Notes under the pieces: model-generated
The model's input: the letters and a program-made list of their open reading frames with translations, nothing else
Database searches by the model: none
Told to the model about the DNA's origin: nothing
Assembly: GCF_032341175.1 (NCBI RefSeq)
Contig: NZ_CP135435.1
Span: 3,782,001-3,846,000 of the forward strand
Length of the DNA stretch: 64,000 nucleotides
Direction: 5' to 3'
Origin: Bacillus sp. DTU_2020_1000418_1_SI_GHA_SEK_038
GTDB lineage: Bacteria > Bacillota > Bacilli > Bacillales > Cytobacillaceae
Made by a program: the position numbers and the translations under genes
Shown here: one piece after another, positions 51,838 to 61,118 of the stretch
How positions within the stretch are numbered: position 1 is the stretch's first letter
Layout of the letters: each line of letters starts with the position of its first letter

Positions 51838-52714
51838 TGCCTGTGGAAAAGAAGAAGCTTCAGTAAAGGACAACAGCTCCACGTCAAAGGAAGAAACACC
51901 AGAATTCATTACATACCAATCTGAAACGGGGCCAATTGAAGTTCCCGCTGATCCACAAAGAGTTATTTTACTTTCTGGTTTCACTGGAAACGTCATAGAT
52001 TTAGGTGTCAATGTGGTTGGTGTCGATGTATGGTCTAAAAATAACCCAACTTTTGCCCAACAATTAAAAGATGTTGAAGAAGTATCAGATGAAAACTTAG
52101 AAAAAATTATTGAATTAGAACCAGATTTAATCATTGGATTATCGAATATTAAAAACGTTGATAAATTAAATGAAATTGCTCCTACTGTAACCTACACATG
52201 GGGAAAATTAGATTATTTAGCGCAACACTTGGAAATTGGCAAACTATTGAACAAAGAGAAAGAAGCACAGGCTTGGGTTGATGACTTTAAAGTTCGTGCA
52301 GAAGCAGCTGGCGAAGAGATTCGAGCAAAAATTGGTGAAGATGCAACCGTATCCGTCATTGAGAGTTATGGTAAAGACCTTTATGTTTTCGGCGATAATT
52401 TTGCACGTGGAACAGAAATATTATATCAAGCGATGAAATTGAAAATGCCTGAAAAAGTAAAGGAAGTCGCATTGGAATCTGGTTTCTATACTTTATCAGC
52501 TGAAGTGCTTCCAGATTATGCAGGGGATTATGTCGTCCTAAGTAAATATTCCGATGCAGATACTTCTTACCAAGAAACAGAAACATACAAAAATATTCCT
52601 GCCGTTAAAAATAAACATGTATTTGAAATGAATGGTCAAGGTGCATCATTCAGTGATCCTGTTACACTGGAAAAGCATTTACAATTTTTTAAGGAATCAT
52701 TTCTAGACAACTAA
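51788..52714 (+). CDS. iron-siderophore-binding lipoprotein
   Basis: A 308-residue class III periplasmic-type binding protein; signal peptide ends in lipobox IISACG, and the rest follows the FeuA/YfiY-like pattern (PADPQRVILLSGF, EEVSDENLEKIIELEPDLII). It captures ferric siderophore at the membrane surface. GGAGAG lies 7 nt before the ATG. A terminator follows, so it may be made in excess over the permeases. Confidence 0.92.
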   Translation: MKKLLVPFMLLLVLIISACGKEEASVKDNSSTSKEETPEFITYQSETGPIEVPADPQRVILLSGFTGNVIDLGVNVVGVDVWSKNNPTFAQQLKDVEEVSDENLEKIIELEPDLIIGLSNIKNVDKLNEIAPTVTYTWGKLDYLAQHLEIGKLLNKEKEAQAWVDDFKVRAEAAGEEIRAKIGEDATVSVIESYGKDLYVFGDNFARGTEILYQAMKLKMPEKVKEVALESGFYTLSAEVLPDYAGDYVVLSKYSDADTSYQETETYKNIPAVKNKHVFEMNGQGASFSDPVTLEKHLQFFKESFLDN

Positions 52715-52721
52715 AACTCAA

Positions 52722-52753
52722 AGAGGAATTCTAACATTAGAATTCCTTTTTCC
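52722..52753 (+). terminator. terminator after the siderophore-binding protein gene
   Basis: AGGAATTCT-AACATT-AGAATTCCT followed by a TTTTTCCC tail, 157 nt upstream of the first permease gene. Confidence 0.8.
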
Positions 52754-52910
52754 CTATTTTATCAAAAAACATTCATGGGCGTCTGTTCACAACCCAGAAT
52801 GTAAATGTCATCGACTTCATTTCTCTGCGCTGGTGATTACTTCGTACATCAAGGCTTGTCTAATGAATCCGATGACAATTTAATTTCACATTAGAAAAGA
52901 TGAGTGAATA

Positions 52911-53921
52911 ATGACAACAACAAATATTCAATCTGCCAGATTCGTATACAAATTAATAATAGCTGCCCTTATATTTGTAGGCATGTTTGTAGTCGCAATG
53001 GTTTTTGGAGCAGCAGATATCACGTTGAAAGATGTGTGGTTAGCTCTTACATCTTCTACTTCTGGGGATAAACTTTCGATTATCCGTGAAATTCGTTTGC
53101 CTCGTGAAATAGCTGCTATCTTTGTTGGCGCGGCACTGGCCGTATCTGGTGCCATTATGCAAGGAATGACAAGAAATCCACTTGCTGATCCAGGATTACT
53201 TGGATTATCAGCTGGGGCTTATGCGGCACTGGCTATAACCATTGCCTTCCTTCCATCTGCCAATTACTTTATGACGATGATTGCCTGTTTTATTGGTGCA
53301 TCGCTTGGGGCTATAATGGTTTTTGGAATAAGTGCTGTGAAAAAAGGGGGATTCTCCCCTCTTCGAATTGTATTAGCTGGATCGGCGATTTCCGCTTTCT
53401 TATTCGCGATCGCAGAAGGGGTCGGCCTTTATTTTAAAATTTCAAAAGATGTCTCCATGTGGACAGCAGGGGGAATGATTGGGACGACTTGGAAGCAACT
53501 CCAAATCATTGTTCCCTTTATTATTATTGGGATAATCGTTTCCTTTTTCCTTGCAAGACAACTCACGATTCTCAGCTTGAGTGAAGAAGTGGCTGTAGGA
53601 TTAGGTCAAAAAATCAAACTAATTAAAGCTGCACTTTTTATTGTTATTATCATTCTTGCAGGTGCATCTGTTGCCCTAGTTGGGAATATGGCCTTTATTG
53701 GTCTCATGATTCCACATATCGTTCGTGCATTTGTTGGAACCGATTATCGGTTCATTTTACCAATGTCTGCTATTATTGGCGCCACGTTTATGCTGTTTGC
53801 CGATACACTTGGCCGTACCATTCATGCACCATATGAAACACCAGTCATAGCGATTGTAGCCATACTTGGTTTACCATTCTTCCTGATCATCGTTCGAAAA
53901 GGAGGAAGAACATTCATATGA
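52911..53921 (+). CDS. FecCD-family siderophore permease 1
   Basis: A 336-residue FecCD permease: IREIRLPREIAAIFVGAALA, SGAIMQGMTRNPLADPGLLG, and FIGLMIPHIVRAFVGTDYR. It forms a heterodimer with the next protein. The ribosome binding site is weak (GATGAG). Confidence 0.94.
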   Translation: MTTTNIQSARFVYKLIIAALIFVGMFVVAMVFGAADITLKDVWLALTSSTSGDKLSIIREIRLPREIAAIFVGAALAVSGAIMQGMTRNPLADPGLLGLSAGAYAALAITIAFLPSANYFMTMIACFIGASLGAIMVFGISAVKKGGFSPLRIVLAGSAISAFLFAIAEGVGLYFKISKDVSMWTAGGMIGTTWKQLQIIVPFIIIGIIVSFFLARQLTILSLSEEVAVGLGQKIKLIKAALFIVIIILAGASVALVGNMAFIGLMIPHIVRAFVGTDYRFILPMSAIIGATFMLFADTLGRTIHAPYETPVIAIVAILGLPFFLIIVRKGGRTFI

Positions 53922-54925
53922 TACATCCAACATTAATCAAGAAACAGCGAATAATCATTTGTATATCTCTATTACTGATTTTAGCTACCATCATTATTGG
54001 AATGGGAATGGGATATTCTTCACTTTCTTACGACAGATTAATTCCAACTCTTTTGGGTCAAGGCACGTTTAAAGAGGATTTTGTTTTGTTCTCTGTCCGA
54101 TTGCCACGAATTTTTATTACATTATTAGCCGGCATGGCACTTGCTTTATCTGGTGCTATTTTACAAGGAATCACAAGGAATGATTTAGCAGATCCAGGCA
54201 TTATCGGTATTAACTCCGGTGCAGGTGTTGCCATTGCCATTTTCTTTTTGTTTTTCCCGATTGAGGTAGGATCATTTGTCTATATGATTCCACTAGTTGC
54301 GTTTGGAGGTGCACTCCTTACAGCATGCTGCATTTATTTGTTAGCCTATAAAAAAAATACTGGTCTGCAGCCAGTCAATTTAGTGCTCATCGGGGTCGGA
54401 TTCTCCATGGCTCTTTCCGGTGCTATGATTGTCCTAATTTCATCAGCAGACCGCACAAAAGTGGATTTCATCGCCAAATGGTTAGCCGGAAATATTTGGG
54501 GCACTGATTGGCCTTTTATTTTGGCTCTCTTACCTTGGTTACTGATTCTTATCCCCTTTACTTTATATAAAGCAAATCGATTAAATCTGTTAGGCCTAAG
54601 CGAACCTATGGCGATTGGAGTTGGGGTTTCTATTGAAAAAGAACGGATTGTTTTACTATTAACAGCTGTTGCCTTAGCAGCTTCGGCCGTATCTGTCACA
54701 GGAGGAATTACCTTTATCGGACTGATGGCCCCACATATTGCAAAAGCTTTAGTAGGACCTAGACATCAACTATATATCCCCATCGCTATTCTGCTCGGCG
54801 GCTGGTTATTATTATTTGCCGACACAATCGGTCGTAATATCATTGAACCTAGTGGAGTACCCGCTGGTATAATGATCTCACTAATCGGCGCACCTTACTT
54901 TGTGTATTTATTATTAAAGAAATAA
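53918..54925 (+). CDS. FecCD-family siderophore permease 2
   Basis: A 335-residue FecCD permease: SVRLPRIFITLLAGMALALS, GAILQGITRNDLADPGIIGI, and FIGLMAPHIAKALVGPRHQ. Starts inside the stop of permease 1 (4-nt overlap) with GGAGG ahead. Last gene of the uptake unit. Confidence 0.94.
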   Translation: MIHPTLIKKQRIIICISLLLILATIIIGMGMGYSSLSYDRLIPTLLGQGTFKEDFVLFSVRLPRIFITLLAGMALALSGAILQGITRNDLADPGIIGINSGAGVAIAIFFLFFPIEVGSFVYMIPLVAFGGALLTACCIYLLAYKKNTGLQPVNLVLIGVGFSMALSGAMIVLISSADRTKVDFIAKWLAGNIWGTDWPFILALLPWLLILIPFTLYKANRLNLLGLSEPMAIGVGVSIEKERIVLLLTAVALAASAVSVTGGITFIGLMAPHIAKALVGPRHQLYIPIAILLGGWLLLFADTIGRNIIEPSGVPAGIMISLIGAPYFVYLLLKK

Positions 54926-54959
54926 GAAGAATAGTAATTAATTTTGTAATAGCATAATT

Positions 54960-54990
54960 AAACCCTTGAAATTTTTCAAGGGTTTAATTT
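54960..54990. terminator. bidirectional terminator
   Basis: AAACCCTTGAA-ATTT-TTCAAGGGTTT; A/T-rich on both sides. Confidence 0.85.
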
Positions 54991-55044
54991 AAATAAAAAT
55001 CTAACGAAGTGTTTTTAAGGAATGATAAAAGGTGGAGGAGTTCA

Positions 55045-55842
55045 TTATATTTTAAATTTTGTAATAAAATATAATTCACTTTGAAACTTTTCTAGAAGCT
55101 CGTTGAAAGAGGAATTTATTAATAGTGGAAAAAGGTTCTCTAGTGCCTCGCTGTAGTTCTGACCTAATGCTTCCCGCATCACAATAAATTTATGAAAGAG
55201 CAGAGCTTTTTCAAAATCAATACCTAGTTCATATAAGCCTTTGTGCAATTCTTCTTTCGGAATTTGTTTAATTTTCTTATAGACTTTTTCATTTTTTTCG
55301 ATAAATTTCACCTCTAAATAATGGGTAGCGTAATCTGTGTATACCATTTGGCCAATATCATTTGCTTCTTTTTTTGAATAATTAAAGCCAATAACCCGGC
55401 CATCTTTATTTTCACGGATGATAAAAGGGGTATTTCCTTGCAAATGCTTAATAAAATTTTTTACGTTTTTATCAAAGATTTTATTAAATTGAATAATTTG
55501 ATATAGTTTGACTGCAAAATCTTTATGTTCTTCACCGACAACAAATAATCTGTCAACAATTGGCAATAGTTTTAATACACCCTCGGAAAGCTGACTAGAT
55601 GCATCATATATAATAATATCGTACTCTTTCTTCATCTTTTTAACTTTGCTTTTTTGCTCTGCTAAAGTTAACTTTGAAAATTCGTGAATAAAATCCTCTG
55701 AATTCTCTTCTTTTTCTAAAGTCCCATAGGAAATAAATGCCGCAGATAAAGACGTGTTGATCTTAAGCCATCTAAAAATTGATAAAGACAATTCCGTTAC
55801 ACCTGATTTTGCTTTTGGTGAATAAAAACCTACTAAATACAT
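55045..55842 (-). CDS. ParA/MinD-like protein with degenerate Walker A
   Basis: A 265-residue protein. The N-terminus, YSPKAKSGVTELSLSIF, has the shape of a ParA/MinD Walker A (KGGVGKT) but the catalytic Lys is replaced. YDIIIYDASSQLSEGV with LPIVDRLFVVGEE follows the ParA Walker B and switch II pattern. The C-terminal 130 residues are unlike ParA and rich in Lys, Glu and Phe. It stands alone on minus between uptake and OpuA genes. It may be a non-ATPase scaffold; relation to ParA-like proteins such as TadZ is inference. Confidence 0.5.
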   Translation of the reverse strand: MYLVGFYSPKAKSGVTELSLSIFRWLKINTSLSAAFISYGTLEKEENSEDFIHEFSKLTLAEQKSKVKKMKKEYDIIIYDASSQLSEGVLKLLPIVDRLFVVGEEHKDFAVKLYQIIQFNKIFDKNVKNFIKHLQGNTPFIIRENKDGRVIGFNYSKKEANDIGQMVYTDYATHYLEVKFIEKNEKVYKKIKQIPKEELHKGLYELGIDFEKALLFHKFIVMREALGQNYSEALENLFPLLINSSFNELLEKFQSELYFITKFKI

Positions 55843-56044
55843 TTACCTCACCTGCCTTTTATTAAAATAATATTCAAAAAGGAAGTTAATGTCAGGGACA
55901 ACCCCCTACATCTCTACTTATCTTTAATTAAAAGTTTTATCCTCCCAGCAGGACTACGAGAACCCTGCATAAAAACAACATATAACTATAAATAATCGGC
56001 AAAACTACATATGATTTGGCAACTTAGAGAATGAGGTGTTTGGA
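55843..56044. other. gap between divergent ParA-like and opuA genes
   Basis: About 200 nt. Contains the promoters of both flanking genes; no credible reading frame seen. Confidence 0.4.
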
Positions 56045-57250
56045 TTGAAGCCATATGTAGAGGTTAGGAATGTATCGAAGATTTTTGGCAAATCGCCTAA
56101 AGCTGCCATTGATTTATTAAAGCAAGGCAAAACAAAAAAAGAAATATTGAAAGTAACAGGACAGACAGTTGGTGTTAATAATGTGAATTTCGAAATATAC
56201 CCTGGTGAAATTTTTGTCATCATGGGGTTATCCGGTAGTGGAAAATCTACCTTAATCCGCATGTTTAACAGGCTGATTGATCCTTCAATTGGAGAAATTC
56301 TAATTGAAAATGAAGACATCGTGAAGATGAATGCAGCACGACTTCGGGAAGTTAGACAAAAGAAGATTAGCATGGTCTTTCAGAACTTTGCCTTATTTCC
56401 TCATAAAACTATTTTGGAAAATACTGAATTTGGACTCGAGATCAAGAATGTCCCTCCTGATGAACGCCGAGAAAAAGCGATGAATGCCCTTGAAGTGGTC
56501 GGGTTAAAAGGCTATGAAAATCAGCTGCCATCCCAGTTGAGCGGCGGAATGCAGCAGAGGGTAGGTCTTGCGCGAGCTCTTGCAAGCGATACAAAAATCT
56601 TATTGATGGATGAGGCTTTCAGTGCTTTAGACCCGTTAATTCGTAAAGACATGCAGGATGAGTTGCTGGAAATTCAAGAACAATACAAGAAAACGATTAT
56701 TTTTATCACCCACGACTTAGATGAAGCACTTCGAATCGGGGACAGAATTGCATTAATGAAAGATGGCAGTGTCATTCAATTAGGTACTCCTGAACAAATT
56801 ATGATGAATCCTGCAAATGAATTCGTTGAGAAGTTCGTTGAAGATGTTGACCTATCCAAAGTACTAACGGCATCCCATGTAATGAAACGACCTGAAAAAA
56901 TCAGTCCAGATAGAGGCCCAAGGGTGGCTCTGGAAATTATGAGAAAGCAAGGTTATTCCAGCATATTTATCGTTGATCGAAAGAATAAGTTATTAGGTGT
57001 GTTAACGGCTGAACAAGCACGTCAGGCCATTGATCAAAACCAATCGATTTCCGAAGCAATGACAACCGACATCCCCACTGTTTCAGAAGATGCATTGCTT
57101 GTCGATTTTATGGATGATATGGCAACTTCAAGTCTGCCCTTGTCGGTTATTGATGAAGAGAAAAGATTGAAAGGAATCGTTATTCGCGGAGCCCTTATAG
57201 GTGCATTAGCGGGGAATAAAGATTCTTTGAACGATTTGGAGAGTGATTGA
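56045..57250 (+). CDS. opuAA: glycine betaine/proline ABC transporter ATPase (OpuAA type)
   Basis: A 401-residue ATPase: Walker A GLSGSGKST, LSGGMQQRVGLARAL, Walker B ILLMDEAFSALDP, then a C-terminal CBS pair (SHVMKRPEKISPDRGPRVAL region) that senses ionic strength in this family. Osmoprotectant import. I use the TTG at 56045 with GAGGTG 6 nt upstream; the frame's GTG at 56036 lies within that site. Confidence 0.93.
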   Translation: MKPYVEVRNVSKIFGKSPKAAIDLLKQGKTKKEILKVTGQTVGVNNVNFEIYPGEIFVIMGLSGSGKSTLIRMFNRLIDPSIGEILIENEDIVKMNAARLREVRQKKISMVFQNFALFPHKTILENTEFGLEIKNVPPDERREKAMNALEVVGLKGYENQLPSQLSGGMQQRVGLARALASDTKILLMDEAFSALDPLIRKDMQDELLEIQEQYKKTIIFITHDLDEALRIGDRIALMKDGSVIQLGTPEQIMMNPANEFVEKFVEDVDLSKVLTASHVMKRPEKISPDRGPRVALEIMRKQGYSSIFIVDRKNKLLGVLTAEQARQAIDQNQSISEAMTTDIPTVSEDALLVDFMDDMATSSLPLSVIDEEKRLKGIVIRGALIGALAGNKDSLNDLESD

Positions 57251-57252
57251 AC

Positions 57253-58974
57253 ATGCCGAAAATCCCATTAGGAGAATGGATCGATACGCTCGTTAGCTGG
57301 GTAACCGTTGCATTTGCTGGATTATTTTCAATAATAACTAGTTCGGTTGAAGGTCTGTTAAATATTTTAGTTGATGTATTAAGTGCAGGACCGCCTATCG
57401 TATTAATTATCATCTTAACCCTTCTGGTCACCTATACGAGCAGATGGCCGTTAGGGATTTTTACGCTGATTAGCCTACTGTTGATTGATAATCTTGGTTA
57501 TTGGGAATCAAGCATCCAAACACTGGCCATTGTCATTTTATCAGGATTGCTTACTATAGTTATTGGGATCCCAATTGGAATCTGGTGTGCACAAAGTAAA
57601 AACGTTCAAAACATCATTACACCCATTTTAGACTTTATGCAAACGATGCCAGCATTTGTTTATTTAATTCCATCTATTTTATTTTTTGGAATTGGAGTCG
57701 TACCAGGAATAATTGCTTCGTTTATTTTCGCAATTGCCCCGACCATCCGGATGACCAATCTTGGCATTCAGGAAGTGCCGAAAGATTTAATTGAGGCCTC
57801 GGATGCTTTCGGATCTACGACTAGCCAAAAATTATTCAAAGTCCAATTACCATTAGCCACTCCAACGATTATGGCTGGAGTGAATCAAAGTATCATGCTT
57901 GCCCTTTCAATGGTTGTTACAGCTTCATTAGTTGGAGCGCCAGGACTTGGAGCGGATGTTTATCGAGCTGTCAGTCAAATAAACGTGGGACAAGGCTTTG
58001 AAGCCGGATTATCCATCGTCATCATTGCCATCATTCTCGACCGGATCTCGCAAAACTTTCGCAAGCCTGCTTATGAGAATATCGTAAGACCAAAAATTGT
58101 CTTATCCATTTTAGCGATCCTTCTAGTAGTCACCGCATTCACTTTAATATTTACAAAAAGCAATGCAGTCGATGAAAATGCGAATGGGATTGGTGCCCAA
58201 ACGGATTATGAAATCATCGGAATTGAGCCTGGGGCAGGAATCATGATGCAAGCTAATCAAGCAATTGAGGATTACGGATTAGATAATTGGCAGCTTGTCG
58301 AAGGCTCCTCAGCAGCAATGGTTGCTGTTTTAAAGAAAGCAATTGATAACAAAAAACCTATTATTGTTACTGGATGGTCACCGCATTGGATGTTCTCCTC
58401 ATTCGATTTGAAGTATCTTGAAGACCCGAATGGATCCTTTGGAGGGACTGAAGATATAAATACAGTCGTAAGAAAAGGCCTTAAAGAGGATTCTCCCGGT
58501 GCTTATAGGATCCTTGATCAATTCTTCTGGGAAACGAGTGACATGGAAAATATTATGGTTGAAATTGAAGGAGGCATGGATCCAGCTGAAGCTGCTGAAA
58601 AATGGATTAATGCTAATCAGGACAAAGTGTCTCAATGGACAAACGGTGCTCAAGCGGGTAATGGTGAAAAGCTCAAGCTTGTCTACGTTGCCTGGGACAC
58701 AGAAATAGCGAGTACAAATGTAATTAGTAAGGTGCTTGAACAGAATGGCTACGATGTAACGATGAGCCAAGTCGAAGTCGGTCCCATGTTTGCTGGAGTT
58801 GCAAACGGAAGCGCCGATGCAATGGTCGGTGCATGGCTGCCAAGTACCCATCGTGAATATTATAACACCTATAAGAATGATATCATTGACCTTGGTCCAA
58901 ACCTTCAAGGCACAAAAAATGGCCTAGTTGTGCCAGATTATGTTGGGATCAATTCGATTGAGGAAATGAAATAA
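57253..58974 (+). CDS. fused betaine permease and substrate-binding protein (OpuAB-AC type)
   Basis: A 573-residue fusion. The N-terminal half (about 1-290) is a permease with RMTNLGIQEVPKDLIEASDA as EAA loop; a last helix near 290 joins an extracellular OpuAC-type binding domain (YEIIGIEPGAGIM, WSPHWMF, VYVAWDTEIAS, WLPSTHREYY). Fused permease-binding proteins are known for OpuA and OpuF systems. It starts at the ATG at 57253, 2 nt after the ATPase stop. Confidence 0.93.
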   Translation: MPKIPLGEWIDTLVSWVTVAFAGLFSIITSSVEGLLNILVDVLSAGPPIVLIIILTLLVTYTSRWPLGIFTLISLLLIDNLGYWESSIQTLAIVILSGLLTIVIGIPIGIWCAQSKNVQNIITPILDFMQTMPAFVYLIPSILFFGIGVVPGIIASFIFAIAPTIRMTNLGIQEVPKDLIEASDAFGSTTSQKLFKVQLPLATPTIMAGVNQSIMLALSMVVTASLVGAPGLGADVYRAVSQINVGQGFEAGLSIVIIAIILDRISQNFRKPAYENIVRPKIVLSILAILLVVTAFTLIFTKSNAVDENANGIGAQTDYEIIGIEPGAGIMMQANQAIEDYGLDNWQLVEGSSAAMVAVLKKAIDNKKPIIVTGWSPHWMFSSFDLKYLEDPNGSFGGTEDINTVVRKGLKEDSPGAYRILDQFFWETSDMENIMVEIEGGMDPAEAAEKWINANQDKVSQWTNGAQAGNGEKLKLVYVAWDTEIASTNVISKVLEQNGYDVTMSQVEVGPMFAGVANGSADAMVGAWLPSTHREYYNTYKNDIIDLGPNLQGTKNGLVVPDYVGINSIEEMK

Positions 58975-59038
58975 GAAAGAGTGCAGGTCAAAATGTCCGT
59001 CAGCAGCGTTATGATGACATTTTGACTCTTTCTTTTTT
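58975..59038 (+). terminator. terminator after the opuA genes
   Basis: GAAAGAGT..TCAAAATGTC pairs with GACATTTTGA..CTCTTTC, then TTTTTT. Confidence 0.85.
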
Positions 59039-59137
59039 ATAATGTTCTTTATAGTGCCTCCCTTAATCAAATTAATGACTCTTTTTTTAAAATAGGAGGA
59101 TGAATCAGATGGCACTATTACAATTTCTCAAATTCTA

Positions 59138-60010
59138 TTAATGAATATCATGCTTTTTAAAACTACCGCCCTTCACTTCTTCTACTTCGTAAACCGTAAC
59201 AAAGGCATTTTCGTCAATTTCTTGAATGATTTCTTTCATTTTGCTATCTTCTAACCTGTTAATCACACAAGTAATTTCTTTGAATTGTTCATTTGAATAA
59301 CCGCCTTGTACTAACTTATACGTTGTTCCACGCCCTAAGCGGTCACGAATGGTCTCCGCCATTAACTCAGGTTTTGTTGTGATAATTTTATAGGTTTTAG
59401 ATCCGCTTAAACCTACTTCAACAATGTCAATAACTTTGGAAGCAATAAAGTAAGCAATTCCTGATAGAAAAGCTCCTTGAAGGCCAAATACTGTTGAGAC
59501 AACAATAAAAACAAACATATTTAAGAATAAGATAAGATCACTTGTTCCAAAAGGCAACTTTCGGGAAAAGAGTACAGCTAACATATCAATTCCATCTAAT
59601 GCGCCGCCATTACGTAATGCTAGCCCCATCCCAAAACCGATGATTATGCCACCAACAACTGTTACTAACAATGTATCACCATGAATAATGGTTGGTACAT
59701 GTTGCATAAGGATAGTACCAGCTGCTAGTGAAGCAATCCCGATAACCGAATAAATAGCAAAGCTCTTTCCAATTTGTTTATACCCTAAAAATACGAATGG
59801 AATATTCAATACTGCAATGAGAAGCCCTAAAGGTAATCCAATTAATTGAGAACCAACGATGCTTAGTCCTGTTACACCGCCGTCTGATACATTGTTTGGA
59901 ATTAGTACCGATTCCAGGCCGTAAGCTGTTATAAAGGCACCAATAATAATTAATAATATTCGTGAAACTATTTTGATTTTATTAGGTTTTTGCTTTGGAT
60001 TTGTACTCAT
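59138..60010 (-). CDS. YitT family membrane protein
   Basis: A 290-residue protein: five or six N-terminal transmembrane segments (IIGAFITAYGLESVLIPNNV, DGGVTGLSIVG, ALRNGGALDGIDMLAVL) and a C-terminal DUF2179 domain after GSKTYKIITTKPE. The family is common in Firmicutes and of unknown function; roles in ion or spermidine-like transport have been suggested. Single-gene unit. Confidence 0.9.
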   Translation of the reverse strand: MSTNPKQKPNKIKIVSRILLIIIGAFITAYGLESVLIPNNVSDGGVTGLSIVGSQLIGLPLGLLIAVLNIPFVFLGYKQIGKSFAIYSVIGIASLAAGTILMQHVPTIIHGDTLLVTVVGGIIIGFGMGLALRNGGALDGIDMLAVLFSRKLPFGTSDLILFLNMFVFIVVSTVFGLQGAFLSGIAYFIASKVIDIVEVGLSGSKTYKIITTKPELMAETIRDRLGRGTTYKLVQGGYSNEQFKEITCVINRLEDSKMKEIIQEIDENAFVTVYEVEEVKGGSFKKHDIH

Positions 60011-60133
60011 TTTAATTTCCTCGTTTCAATTTTCTTTTTTTCACTTTTATATTTTCTTAATCATAGATTAATGGTATTTTTTACACTTTCAAATGTCAAA
60101 TGTCGATCTGCAGGATAAATTTATTATTGCTAA

Positions 60134-60170
60134 AGCACAAAAGAGGCTGCCCTCAAAAGAGGCAGCCTTC
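60134..60170 (-). terminator. terminator after the nitrilase-family gene
   Basis: AGGCTGCC and GGCAGCCT around CTCAAAAGA, with a TCTTTTG tail on minus. Confidence 0.75.
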
Positions 60171-60213
60171 TCCAAAAAAACTGACAATCTCCCTATCACA
60201 ACCAAGTACCGCT

Positions 60214-61008
60214 TTAGCTGTAAAATTCCGGTTTTCGGTCTCTTACGCTTGGCAGTTTTTCCCGCACCCGGCGGATCCGGTCTAAATCTAGATCAGCGAA
60301 GAATAACGTTTCTTCCTCACCCGCGCTAGCTAGGACAATTCCCATTGGGTCAACAATCAGACTGCGTCCGGAAAAAATATCGCCAACAAGGTCGGCGCCG
60401 CAAACGAACATCGTATTTTCAATCGACCGTGCGCGAATCAGCGTCTGCCAATGCTCCTCTTTCATCGGGCCCGCTACCCATCCGGCAGGAACAAACAGGA
60501 CATCCGCTTCCTGAAGTGCAAATTGTCTAGCGATTTCTGGGAAACGCAATTCATAGCATACCATTAAGCCAATTTTTCCAAACTCTGTTTCTACTACTTT
60601 ATATTGATTATCTCCTGCAATAATCGTATCTGATTCTTTATAACTAAAAGCATCATATAAATGTGTTTTTCGATAATAATGGATGAGCTCACCTTGACGG
60701 TTAATAAACACGGTAGTGTTATAGGCGCGTTTTTGATCATCCGCTTTTGGTTCATACATCCCGCAAACGACATAGATTTCATTTTCACGGGCAGCCTGTG
60801 CAAGGCCGGAAACAAACGGACCATCTAGCGGTTCCGCTACCTCAACAGGCAATACACCAGACTTTGGTGTGGCAAGCGCCATATAAAATTCCGGAATAAT
60901 GACAAAGTCTGCGCCTTTACTTTTTGCTTTCTCAATGTATTGGATCGCCTTCTCTAAATTAGAGGCCTTATCAACACTTGTGGATAATTGTGCAATTGCG
61001 ACTCTCAT
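60214..61008 (-). CDS. nitrilase-family carbon-nitrogen hydrolase
   Basis: A 264-residue nitrilase-superfamily amidase. The Glu-Lys-Cys triad is in IPEFYMA, YRKTHLYDAF and MVCYELRFPE. It is close to omega-amidase/Nit-type enzymes. It splits an amide bond, possibly of a damaged metabolite or an omega-amide. AGGAGG precedes the ATG. The MocR regulator lies 110 bp upstream on the same strand, so it could be a target. Confidence 0.9.
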   Translation of the reverse strand: MRVAIAQLSTSVDKASNLEKAIQYIEKAKSKGADFVIIPEFYMALATPKSGVLPVEVAEPLDGPFVSGLAQAARENEIYVVCGMYEPKADDQKRAYNTTVFINRQGELIHYYRKTHLYDAFSYKESDTIIAGDNQYKVVETEFGKIGLMVCYELRFPEIARQFALQEADVLFVPAGWVAGPMKEEHWQTLIRARSIENTMFVCGADLVGDIFSGRSLIVDPMGIVLASAGEEETLFFADLDLDRIRRVREKLPSVRDRKPEFYS

Positions 61009-61118
61009 GAAAGTGAGTACCTCCTAAAAATGATAGTTTTCATCTATTTTAATCTATTTTACTGTTATATTGGGGACTTTTTTAACAATTTGTAATTATG
61101 AACTAAATGATGATTCAC

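Noticed and set aside
58399-58908. 169-residue minus-strand frame inside the betaine permease-binding protein gene
   Set aside because: Antisense shadow of a strongly conserved fused permease/binding protein; no ribosome binding site.
59109-59141. 10-codon ORF (MALLQFLKFY) with AGGAGG upstream
   Set aside because: The ribosome binding site is good, but the frame is too short to support and it runs into the end of the convergent YitT gene. It could be the start of a lost gene.
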